From Streptomyces hundungensis (GTDB lineage Bacteria; Actinomycetota; Actinomycetes; Streptomycetales; Streptomycetaceae), in NCBI RefSeq assembly GCF_003627815.1, contig NZ_CP032698.1:2976001-3040000 (forward strand): a stretch of DNA of 64,000 bases, in the 5' to 3' direction. The notes under the pieces are model-generated. The model had not been told where the DNA came from and did no database searches. It was given only the letters and a program-made list of their open reading frames with translations. The position numbers were made by a program, and so were the translations under genes. Shown one piece after another: positions 35,171 to 42,287 of the stretch. Numbering within the stretch: the first letter of the stretch is position 1; the number at the start of each line of letters is the position of its first letter.

Positions 35171-35803
35171 TCAGGCGCGGGGCGGCTGTTCCGGGGCCCG
35201 CATCGGGAGCCGGGTGAGCACCGCGCGCAGATACCCGGCCTGGCCCTCGCCCCGGCCCGGGGGCGCGACGAGACAGGACAGGCCGAGCCGCACCGCCGTC
35301 TCGCAGTACCGGCCGAGGTGCACCGGATCGGCGCCGGGCACCTGCGCCTGTAGGGCCGCGAGCGCCCGGTCCCTGACGGTGGCCACGAGTTCGGCGGGGC
35401 CCGGCACCCCGGCGTCGGCCCGGCGCTGGGCGGGCACCGTCGGGGCCCGGGGGGCGCGCGGAGGGGACGGCGCCGGAAGGCGTTCGCTCCAGCAGCCGGT
35501 GAGCAGCGCGCGCACCAGGACACTGGAGCGGGCCGAGCCGAGCGTCCACTCCGCGACGTGGACCATGCGGTCGGCGGGCCCGGCGTGCTCGGCGAGCGCT
35601 TGGTCGACGCCCCGCAGATAAACATCGGCCTCCCGGCGTACGAGAGCCCGGGCGAGGCCGTCCTTGCTGCCGAACTCGTTGTAGAGGGTCTGTCGCGAGA
35701 CCCCCGCCGCGGCCGCCACGTCCACCATCCGCACGCCCGACCAGGGCAGTTCCGCGAGCGCCGAGAGAGCCGCGTCCAGTAGGGATTCCCGCGCCATGGG
35801 CAT
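35171..35803 (-). CDS. TetR-family transcriptional regulator
   Basis: A 210-residue repressor with an N-terminal helix-turn-helix: LLDAALSALAELPWSGVRMV then VAAAAGVSRQTLYNEFGSKDGLARAL (about residues 8-50). The C-terminal ligand domain is not assigned. The ATG at 35803 (or 35797) follows GGAGG; the open frame continues far upstream as a shadow of hisN. It is convergent with the SMR gene and divergent from hisN; either could be a target. Confidence 0.82.
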   Translation of the reverse strand: MPMARESLLDAALSALAELPWSGVRMVDVAAAAGVSRQTLYNEFGSKDGLARALVRREADVYLRGVDQALAEHAGPADRMVHVAEWTLGSARSSVLVRALLTGCWSERLPAPSPPRAPRAPTVPAQRRADAGVPGPAELVATVRDRALAALQAQVPGADPVHLGRYCETAVRLGLSCLVAPPGRGEGQAGYLRAVLTRLPMRAPEQPPRA

Positions 35804-35959
35804 GGCCGCCTCCAGAGCCCCCGAGGCCTGGCGAGCGGCTCCTGGTTCAGGGTTGACGCGGCCGCGGGGAGTGTCAAGGGGCGCCGGGGGCGGGCGCGGG
35901 GGCGTCCCGGAGTGCGGGCGCCGTGGCTCGTGCGGCGGGCGATCGCTACGGTGGTGACC

Positions 35960-36766
35960 ATGCCCGACTATCACGATGATCTGCGTCTCGCCCACGTCCT
36001 CGCGGACGCCGCGGACGCGGCCACCATGGACCGGTTCAAGGCCCTCGACCTGAAGGTCGAGACCAAGCCGGACATGACGCCGGTGAGCGAGGCCGACAAG
36101 GCGGCCGAGGAGGTCATCCGGGGGCATCTGCATCGGGCACGGCCGCGCGACGCGATCCTCGGCGAGGAGTACGGCCTGGAGGGCACGGGCCCCCGGCGCT
36201 GGGTGGTCGACCCGATCGACGGCACCAAGAACTACGTCCGGGGCGTGCCGGTGTGGGCGACGCTGATCTCGCTCATGGAGGCGGGCGAGAACGGGTTCCA
36301 GCCGGTGGTGGGCGTGGTCTCGGCGCCGGCTCTCAACCGGCGCTGGTGGGCGGCGAAGGGGCATGGCGCGTTCACCGGCCGCAGCCTCACCTCGGCGACC
36401 CGCCTGCACGTCTCCAGCGTCTCGGAGCTGGCCGACGCCTCGTTCTCGTACTCCTCGCTGAGCGGCTGGGAGGAGCGGGGCAAGCTCGACGACTTCCTGG
36501 ATCTGACGCGGGAGTGCTGGCGGACCCGCGCCTACGGCGACTTCTGGCCGTACATGATGGTCGCCGAGGGCTCGGTGGACTTCTGCGCGGAGCCGGAGCT
36601 GTCCATGTGGGACATGGCGGCGAACGTGATCGTGGTGCAGGAGGCCGGGGGCGTCTTCACCGGACTCGACGGCAGGACGGGCCCGCACAGCGGCAACGCG
36701 GCGGCCTCCAACGGCCTGCTCCACGAGGAGCTGCTCGGCTACCTCGGAGACACTCCGCAGCCCTAG
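35960..36766 (+). CDS. hisN: Histidinol-phosphatase (inositol monophosphatase family)
   Basis: A 268-residue Mg-dependent phosphatase. The family motifs are TKPDMTPVSEADKAAE (about 36-51), GEEYGLE, DPIDGTKNY (about 85-93) and WDMAANVIVVQEAGG near residue 220. The S. coelicolor homologue in this position acts in histidine synthesis, and I name it hisN on that memory; a general inositol-phosphatase role is the alternative. Its final codons and stop form the first unit of a tandem repeat. Confidence 0.83.
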   Translation: MPDYHDDLRLAHVLADAADAATMDRFKALDLKVETKPDMTPVSEADKAAEEVIRGHLHRARPRDAILGEEYGLEGTGPRRWVVDPIDGTKNYVRGVPVWATLISLMEAGENGFQPVVGVVSAPALNRRWWAAKGHGAFTGRSLTSATRLHVSSVSELADASFSYSSLSGWEERGKLDDFLDLTRECWRTRAYGDFWPYMMVAEGSVDFCAEPELSMWDMAANVIVVQEAGGVFTGLDGRTGPHSGNAAASNGLLHEELLGYLGDTPQP

Positions 36767-36880
36767 CCACTGCGCACCCCTGGACACTCCGCAGCCCCGG
36801 CCACTCCGCACCCTGGACACTCGCAGCCCCAGCCACTCCGCACCCTCGACACTCGCAGCCCCAGCCACTCCGCACCCCCT
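36749..36880 (+). repeat. Four-copy tandem repeat over the hisN stop
   Basis: Units of 34, 33, 32 and 33 bases start with GACACTC at 36749, 36783, 36816 and 36848, each of the form GACACTC(C)GCAGCCC-(C/T)(A/G)GCCACTCCGCACCC. The first copy encodes the end of HisN and contains its TAG stop. Related to no gene; likely a slippage-prone minisatellite. Confidence 0.9.
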
Positions 36881-37145
36881 GGCGGCGGCTCGGCGCGTGG
36901 GGCCCTTGGTCGGCGAGGCCGCCCGGGGCCGTCACGGCCGGGCCGCGCACATGTCATCACTGGGGCGCCCGAGGGGCGTGTGCCAAGGTTTTGCGCGCCC
37001 CTCAACCGGCCTCTACCCACCCCTTGTTGACGGGCGGTCGGGATGCGACTCTAGGAGTCCCCCCACTTGTGAACTTGTGAATCCCTTCCGGAGCGGGCTT
37101 TTTACGCCCTGCCGGAAGCGGAACCACCAGGAGGTGGCCCTCTTC
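36881..37145 (+). other. Non-coding stretch before the CBS gene
   Basis: Only a weak promoter candidate is seen: TTGACG (37027-37032) and TAGGAG (37052-37057), 19 bases apart, about 90 bases before the CBS gene. Nothing else is supported. Confidence 0.3.
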
Positions 37146-37544
37146 ATGCTCGTCCGTGACGCCATGAGCACGATGGTCCTCACCATCGGACCCGACCACA
37201 CCCTCCGCCAGGCGGCCCGGCTGATGTCCGCACGACGGATCGGCGCGGCCGTGGTCCTCGACCCCGACACCAGCGGCCTCGGCATCCTCACCGAGCGCGA
37301 CATCCTCAACGCCGTCGGCCGGGGCCTCGACCCCGACCGCGAGACGGCGAGCAAACACACCACCACCGACGTCGTGTTCGCGGCGCCGTCCTGGACCCTG
37401 GTCGAGGCCGCCGAGGCCATGACGCACGGCGGGTTCCGGCATCTGATCGTCCTCGACGACCACGGTCCGGTCGGTATCGTCTCGGTCCGCGACATCATCC
37501 GCTGCTGGTCCCCGGCGCGCGCCGAGGCCGCCCTGACCGGCTGA
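37146..37544 (+). CDS. CBS-domain pair protein
   Basis: A 132-residue protein made of two CBS motifs (about 1-60 and 70-125), with TERDIL and SVRDII at the end of each. Such stand-alone pairs bind adenine nucleotides or NAD and often regulate a partner enzyme or channel. AGGAGG at 37129 sets the ATG. The partner is unknown; no other gene shares the operon. Confidence 0.85.
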   Translation: MLVRDAMSTMVLTIGPDHTLRQAARLMSARRIGAAVVLDPDTSGLGILTERDILNAVGRGLDPDRETASKHTTTDVVFAAPSWTLVEAAEAMTHGGFRHLIVLDDHGPVGIVSVRDIIRCWSPARAEAALTG

Positions 37545-37560
37545 ACGGGCGCACACCGAA

Positions 37561-37605
37561 CGACGGAAGGCCGGACCTCCCGAAGGGAAGTCCGGCCTTC
37601 CGTCG
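37561..37605. terminator. Convergent terminator, CBS gene and catA
   Basis: Sixteen-base arms (37561-37576, 37590-37605) with a 13-base loop between two convergent genes. Confidence 0.85.
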
Positions 37606-37624
37606 CTCGACAGGCGGGCCCGTA

Positions 37625-39076
37625 TCAGCCGCGAAGGGCCTGGACCGCGGCTTCGAGCCGCTTGCCGAAGTCGTCATCCGCCTGGCGGAAGTTGTTGATC
37701 GCCCGGTCCGCGATGTCCTCGCGGGACACCTTGGCGATGAAGCCCGCCAGGTTGTCGATCAGACGGCTCTTCTCGTCCTCCGAGTACAGCCGGTAGAGGT
37801 TTCCGGCCTGCACGAAGTCGTTGTCCTCGGCGTGCACGGGCGCCGTCGTGCTGCCCGTGACCCCGGTGACGGAAGTGCCCTGCCACAGCGGGCGGTCGGT
37901 CTGAGAGGGACCGCCGAAGCTGTTGGGCTCGTAGTTCTTCGCGCCCTTGTGCCGGCCGTCGTACAGGTAGCCGTCACGGGAGTTGGTGCGCGCCTCGGTG
38001 GCGTGCGGGCGGTTGACCGGCAGGTGGTCGGCGTTGATGCCGACGCGGTAGCGGTGCGCGTCGCCGTACGCGAAGAGGCGGCCCTGGAGCATCTTGTCCG
38101 GGGAGGGACCGATGCCGGGGACGAAGTGGGCGGGGCTGAAGATGGACTGCTCGACCTCCGCGAAGATGTTCTCCGGGTTGCGGTTGAGCTCCAGCTTGCC
38201 GATCTCGATCGGCGGGTAGTCCGCGTGCGGCCACACCTTGGTGAGGTCGAACGGGTTGAAGCGGTACGTCGCCGCGTCCGCCTCCGGCATGATCTGCACC
38301 TGCACGGTCCAGGACGGGAAGTCACCGCGCTCTATGGCCTCGCGCAGGTCGCGCTGGTGGCTGTCCGGGTCCTCACCGGCGAGCTTGTTGGCCTCGTCCT
38401 GGGTGAGGTTCTTGATCCCCTGGTCGGTCTTGAAGTGGTACTTGACCCAGAAGACCTCGCCGGCCTCGTTGTTCCACTGGTAGGTGTGCGAGCCGTAGCC
38501 GTTCATGTGGCGCAGGGTGGCCGGGATGCCGCGGTCACCGAAGAGCCAGGTCACCTGGTGGGTGCTCTCGGGGCTCAGACCCCAGAAGTCCCAGACGTTG
38601 TCGGCTTCCTGGCTGCCCGTGTACGGGTCGCGCTTCTGGGTGTGGATGAAGTCGGGGAACTTGATGGCGTCCTTGATGAAGAAGACGGGCGTGTTGTTGC
38701 CGACCAGGTCGTAGTTCCCCTCCTCCGTGTAGAACTTCAGCGCGAAGCCGCGGGGGTCGCGCACGGCGTCGGCGGAGCCGAGGTTGCCGGCCACCGTGGA
38801 GAAGCGCAGGAAGGTCTCGGTCTCCTTGCCGACCTCGGAGAGGAACGCGGCACGCGTCCACTGCGAGACGTCACGGGTGAGCGTGAAGGTGCCGTACGCA
38901 CCGGCGCCGCGGGCGTGCACGATGCGCTCCGGGATGCGCTCGCGGTTGAAGTGGGCGAGCTTCTCCAGGAGCGATTGGTCCTGGATGAGAACCGGGCCGC
39001 CGGCGCCCGCGGTCGCGCTGTTCTGGTTGTCGGCGACCGGCGCGCCGGCCTCCGTCGTAAGCGGTCCCTGTGTCAC
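37625..39076 (-). CDS. catA: Monofunctional haem catalase CatA
   Basis: A 483-residue clade-3-size catalase that breaks down hydrogen peroxide. The catalytic His is in [12 protein letters not shown], Asn lies in the GNNTPVFF region and the haem-ligand Tyr is in [14 protein letters not shown]. The GTG at 39076, five bases after GGAGG, gives an N-terminus beginning [18 protein letters not shown] like the S. coelicolor protein I recall; an ATG at 39094 would add six residues. It diverges from its regulator catR and has a near-perfect operator-containing promoter. Confidence 0.93.
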   Translation of the reverse strand: MTQGPLTTEAGAPVADNQNSATAGAGGPVLIQDQSLLEKLAHFNRERIPERIVHARGAGAYGTFTLTRDVSQWTRAAFLSEVGKETETFLRFSTVAGNLGSADAVRDPRGFALKFYTEEGNYDLVGNNTPVFFIKDAIKFPDFIHTQKRDPYTGSQEADNVWDFWGLSPESTHQVTWLFGDRGIPATLRHMNGYGSHTYQWNNEAGEVFWVKYHFKTDQGIKNLTQDEANKLAGEDPDSHQRDLREAIERGDFPSWTVQVQIMPEADAATYRFNPFDLTKVWPHADYPPIEIGKLELNRNPENIFAEVEQSIFSPAHFVPGIGPSPDKMLQGRLFAYGDAHRYRVGINADHLPVNRPHATEARTNSRDGYLYDGRHKGAKNYEPNSFGGPSQTDRPLWQGTSVTGVTGSTTAPVHAEDNDFVQAGNLYRLYSEDEKSRLIDNLAGFIAKVSREDIADRAINNFRQADDDFGKRLEAAVQALRG

Positions 39077-39130
39077 GTGCGCCTCCAGCGTCATTCCTGC
39101 GAGTCCTGTCCCTCGGCCCAACTGGGTTCG

Positions 39131-39158
39131 ATCCTACAATGGACATTGTCTAAGTCAA
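39131..39158 (-). promoter_or_regulatory. catA promoter with CatR operator
   Basis: Minus-strand TTGACT (39153-39158), a 16-base spacer and TAGGAT (39131-39136) form the promoter. A palindrome ACAATG-GA-CATTGT (39136-39149) fills the spacer, the expected place for a Fur-type peroxide repressor. Confidence 0.75.
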
Positions 39159-39205
39159 AGGGTAGTCCAATCCCACACCGATTCGGGACTGGCCCCGTCC
39201 CCTGT

Positions 39206-39211
39206 TAGGCT
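39206..39211 (+). promoter_or_regulatory. catR -10 element, probably leaderless message
   Basis: TAGGCT ends only seven bases before the catR ATG, so the transcript should start at or next to the A of the start codon. No ribosome-binding sequence is present, which fits leaderless translation. Confidence 0.55.
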
Positions 39212-39218
39212 GGTGTGC

Positions 39219-39635
39219 ATGAGCGACCTGTTGGAACGACTGCGCGGCCGCGGCTGGCGCATGACCGCACAGCGGCGCGTCGTGGCCGAGGTCCTCGACG
39301 GCGACCACGTCCACCTCACGGCGGACGAGGTCCACGCCCGTGCGGTGGAACGGCTGCCCGAGATCTCCCGGGCCACGGTGTACAACACCCTGGGCGAGCT
39401 GGTGACCCTCGGCGAGATCCTGGAAGTCTCCACGGACCGCCGCGCCAAGCGCTACGACCCGAACGCGCACCGGCCCCACCAGCACCTGGTCTGCGCCCAG
39501 TGCGGTGCGATCCGCGATGTCCACCCGCAGGGCAACCCGCTGGCCGACCTCCCCGACACCGAGCGCTTCGGCTTCACGATCGCCGCCGTCGAGGTCACCT
39601 ATCGGGGCACCTGCCCCAACTGCGCGGCGGCCTGA
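39219..39635 (+). CDS. catR: Peroxide-sensing Fur-family repressor CatR
   Basis: A 138-residue PerR-like metalloregulator of catA. The winged helix covers about 1-80 (MTAQRRVVAEVL, ISRATVYNTLGEL); metal residues are seen in RPHQHLVCAQCG and in CPNCAAA at the end (two CxxC zinc motifs). Oxidation releases it from the catA operator. The ATG at 39219 matches the start I recall for the S. coelicolor protein. Confidence 0.93.
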   Translation: MSDLLERLRGRGWRMTAQRRVVAEVLDGDHVHLTADEVHARAVERLPEISRATVYNTLGELVTLGEILEVSTDRRAKRYDPNAHRPHQHLVCAQCGAIRDVHPQGNPLADLPDTERFGFTIAAVEVTYRGTCPNCAAA

Positions 39636-39659
39636 CCGTCCGGCGCCCCCATACGACGT

Positions 39660-39689
39660 AAGCCCTCCGGCCGATGGCCGGAGGGCTTT
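39660..39689 (+). terminator. Terminator after catR
   Basis: Thirteen-base perfect arms with a three-base loop (39660-39672, 39676-39688) and a TTT tail, 25 bases past the catR stop. Confidence 0.8.
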
Positions 39690-39721
39690 CTCTTCATGCT
39701 GGTGCGCCGCCACACGAAAAC

Positions 39722-39761
39722 GGCTGAGGCCCGAATCCCCCAAAGGATTCGGGCCTCAGCC
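39722..39761 (-). terminator. Terminator of the first tRNA-fMet gene
   Basis: Seventeen-base perfect arms (39722-39738, 39745-39761) with a TTTT tail on the minus strand, just after the tRNA. Confidence 0.85.
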
Positions 39762-39767
39762 TGCAAG

Positions 39768-39841
39768 TAGCGGGGACAGGATTTGAACCTGCGACCTCTG
39801 GGTTATGAGCCCAGCGAGCTACCGAGCTGCTCCACCCCGCG
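39768..39841 (-). tRNA. Initiator tRNA-fMet(CAT), copy 1
   Basis: The 74-base minus-strand sequence folds as a tRNA with anticodon CAT in GGGCTCATAACCC. The three G-C pairs in the anticodon stem and the unpaired first acceptor position (C1 against T72) mark an initiator tRNA. CCA is not encoded. Identical over its length to copy 2. Confidence 0.95.
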
Positions 39842-39853
39842 TCGGTGAACACA

Positions 39854-39882
39854 ACCCTACGGGACGGGGTGGACCAGCGCAA
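39854..39882 (-). promoter_or_regulatory. Promoter of the first tRNA-fMet gene
   Basis: Minus-strand TTGCGC (39877-39882), a 17-base spacer and TAGGGT (39854-39859), with transcription expected to begin about ten bases before the mature tRNA. Confidence 0.65.
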
Positions 39883-40057
39883 ATCTGTTCCCCGAAGGGC
39901 CCGGAGCACCCGGAGCCCCCGGAGAAGCCGAAGACCCGGGGTAGCCATAGGAGCCCGGGAAACCGGAGGAGCCGAAGACCCCGGAGACCCCGAAGGGCGC
40001 GGGGAAGCCGAAGCATCCGCACCCACAAGGGCCCCGGGGCCCTCACAGGCACCAGGC

Positions 40058-41890
40058 CTACGCCGTGAGCTCCTGGTGGAGCGCCTCGCGCAGCCGGGCC
40101 GCCCGCTCCGCGACCTCGGCGGGGCCCAGCTCGACCGCCCTGGCGCACCAGCGCTGTCCCTCGCTCAGCTCGCCGTGCCGGGCCGCGAGCAGCGCCAGGC
40201 GTAGCGCGGCCCGGCCGTGCCCGGCGTGCGCGGCCCGGCTCCACCACAGCGCGGCCTCGCGCTCACGGCCCTCCCGGGCCAGCAGCAGGCCGAGGTTGAA
40301 CGCGCCGTTGCGGCTGCCCGCCTCGGCGGCCTCGCCGTACCAGCGCGCGGCCGCCTCCAGGTCGCCCCTGGCCGCGGCCAGCATGCCGACCCGCACCTGG
40401 GCCCGGCGGTGGCCCTGCTGCGCGGCCCGCTCGTACCACTCCTCGCACTCGGTCTTCTCGCCCATCGGCTCGCCGAGCGCGGGCGGGCCCGGCGGGGGCT
40501 GGCGCGCGTCGAGGACGGTGGCGAGACGGAAGGCGGCCTCCGCGCTGCCGCCGCCCGCCGCGCACCGCAGGTGGCGCTCGGCGGCCTGCTCCTCACCGTC
40601 CCGCAGCAGCGCGATGCCGACCTGGAGGGCGGCATCGGTGTGCCCGGCGGCCGCGGCCCGCTCGTACCACTTCAGGGCGGTGCGGTCGTCGTCCCGGCCC
40701 GCGTACAGGATGCCCAGGTTGAAGGCGGCGTCCACGCTGCCGGCCTCGGCGGCCTTGGAGAACCATGGCTCCGCGCCCGTCGGGTCGCCGGCCTGGAGCA
40801 GCAGGATGGCGAGCGCGTTGGCGGCCTCGCGGTGCCCGGAGTAGGCGGCCCTGCGATACCACTGCTCGGCCTGCGCGGTGCGGTTCTGCGCGGCACAGAG
40901 CAGCCCCAGGTTGTACGCCCCGTTCACGTCCCCTGCGGTCATCGCGGCCCGGTACCAGCGCTCGGCGGTCTGCTGTTCGCCGCGTGCCGCGTGCAGCGCG
41001 CCCAGCGCGTTGGCGGCGTTGCCGTCGCCGTCCTGGGCGGCCCGCAGCCACCACACGGCGGCGCTCTCCTCGTCGCCGGCGTCGCGCAGCAGGAAGCCGA
41101 GCGCGCAGGCGGCCTTGGCCTCGCCGTCCTTGGCGGAGGTCAGATACCAGCGGCCCGCTTCCTTGAGCTCGCCCCTCTTCTCCAGGATCGCCCCCAGGTG
41201 CAGGGCGGCCCTGCGGTGGCCCCGGGCGGCGGCCTGCCGGTACCAGGGCTCGGCCTCGTCGGTGGCCCCCTCGGCCTCGGGGGTCTCCGCGACAGCGATG
41301 TCACCCGGGCCGTCGCCGGCCGTCTCGTCGTCGGTGCGCCCGTCGAGGAGGCGGGCGAGCCGGTACGCGGCCTCGCGGTGGCCCTGCTCGGCGGCGGCCC
41401 GCAGCCAGCGCTCGGCGCCGACGTCGCTGCGGTGCTCCAGGAGGTCGGCGAGGGCGTAGGCGCCGAGCGCGTGGCCCTGCTCGGCGGACTGGCGCAGCCA
41501 GTACTCGGCGGCGGGCTCGTCGCCGCGCTCACGGTAGTGACGGCCCAGGGCGTGCGCCGCGGCGGCGGATCCCGCGACGGCGGCGATGCGCCACCAGCCG
41601 GCCGCCTCGTCCGCGTAACCGCGCTGGTGGAGCAGGACGCCGAGGTTGTTGGCGGCGGCCCGGTCGCCCTCGGCGGTGGCGCCGCGCAGATAGGGCTCGG
41701 CGCCGTCGAGGTCGCCACGGCGCAGCAGCAGCGCGCCGAGCACGCTCATCGACTCGGCGTCTCCACGGTCGGCGGCGTGCCGGTGCCGCGCCTCGGTCTC
41801 GGCGTCGGCGGTGTCGGCGTCCTCATCGGAGCGTGTCTGCACAAACCGCCCTGTCTCCAACAGAGTTGCCCTGTCCCCCATAAATACCAT
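40058..41890 (-). CDS. Long Sel1/TPR-repeat protein
   Basis: A 610-residue soluble protein built almost wholly of Sel1-like repeats of about 36 residues; about 13 to 15 units of the form A(A/L)xxLGxLLxxRGxxxxAExWYRxAAxxGHxxA run from residue 40 to 590. Such solenoids mediate protein contacts. The ATG at 41890 has a GGTGG seven bases away; an ATG at 41881 would remove three residues. It is bracketed by two identical initiator tRNA genes on the same strand. Partner proteins are unknown. Confidence 0.85.
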   Translation of the reverse strand: MVFMGDRATLLETGRFVQTRSDEDADTADAETEARHRHAADRGDAESMSVLGALLLRRGDLDGAEPYLRGATAEGDRAAANNLGVLLHQRGYADEAAGWWRIAAVAGSAAAAHALGRHYRERGDEPAAEYWLRQSAEQGHALGAYALADLLEHRSDVGAERWLRAAAEQGHREAAYRLARLLDGRTDDETAGDGPGDIAVAETPEAEGATDEAEPWYRQAAARGHRRAALHLGAILEKRGELKEAGRWYLTSAKDGEAKAACALGFLLRDAGDEESAAVWWLRAAQDGDGNAANALGALHAARGEQQTAERWYRAAMTAGDVNGAYNLGLLCAAQNRTAQAEQWYRRAAYSGHREAANALAILLLQAGDPTGAEPWFSKAAEAGSVDAAFNLGILYAGRDDDRTALKWYERAAAAGHTDAALQVGIALLRDGEEQAAERHLRCAAGGGSAEAAFRLATVLDARQPPPGPPALGEPMGEKTECEEWYERAAQQGHRRAQVRVGMLAAARGDLEAAARWYGEAAEAGSRNGAFNLGLLLAREGREREAALWWSRAAHAGHGRAALRLALLAARHGELSEGQRWCARAVELGPAEVAERAARLREALHQELTA

Positions 41891-42082
41891 CGTCGCACCA
41901 CCCGCAACCCGCGTACACCTGGTATACCGCAGCCAGTGAGGTCACTTCAGCGTTTTGTCGACATGCCCACAGGGAGACACGCCAAACCCTTTTGGGCTCA
42001 ACTCCCGTGTGTAAGAGCGGTTTTCGGATGGAAGGGTTCCAGCCATCGCTGGTCGGAGGTGGCCCCGACCGGCGCGAACGCG

Positions 42083-42119
42083 ACGAGGGCCCGGATCCTT
42101 AAAGGATCCGGGCCCTCGT
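42083..42119 (-). terminator. Terminator of the second tRNA-fMet gene
   Basis: Sixteen-base perfect arms (42083-42098, 42104-42119) directly after the tRNA on the minus strand. Confidence 0.8.
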
Positions 42120-42126
42120 AGTTGAG

Positions 42127-42200
42127 TAGCGGGGACAGGATTTGAACCTGCGACCTCTGGGTTATGAGCCCAGCGAGCTACCGAGCTGCTCCACCCCGCG
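42127..42200 (-). tRNA. Initiator tRNA-fMet(CAT), copy 2
   Basis: Identical in its 74 bases to copy 1 at 39768, with the same 5' flank (GTGTT-ACCGA) and a TAGCGT -10 (42213-42218) but a poor -35. CCA is not encoded. Confidence 0.95.
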
Positions 42201-42287
42201 TCGGTAAACACAACGCTACCACGGCGCGGGGTGGCCCCCGGACCGGAGCCGGCCCGGTCCTCCCAGGTCAGCTCCGGTCCACCGGGG

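Noticed and set aside
35804..36868. Long open frame extending the TetR gene upstream through hisN
   Set aside because: It is the antisense shadow of hisN; a clear start with GGAGG lies at 35803.
36749..36880. Tandem repeat considered as a CRISPR array
   Set aside because: Units are directly adjacent without spacers, first unit is coding, and no cas genes are near. The 10-bp repeat at 61931 was rejected for the same reason.
41910..41925. TGGTATACC near the Sel1 gene as another DasR or GntR operator
   Set aside because: It lacks the CTAGA centre of dre and flanking symmetry is short.
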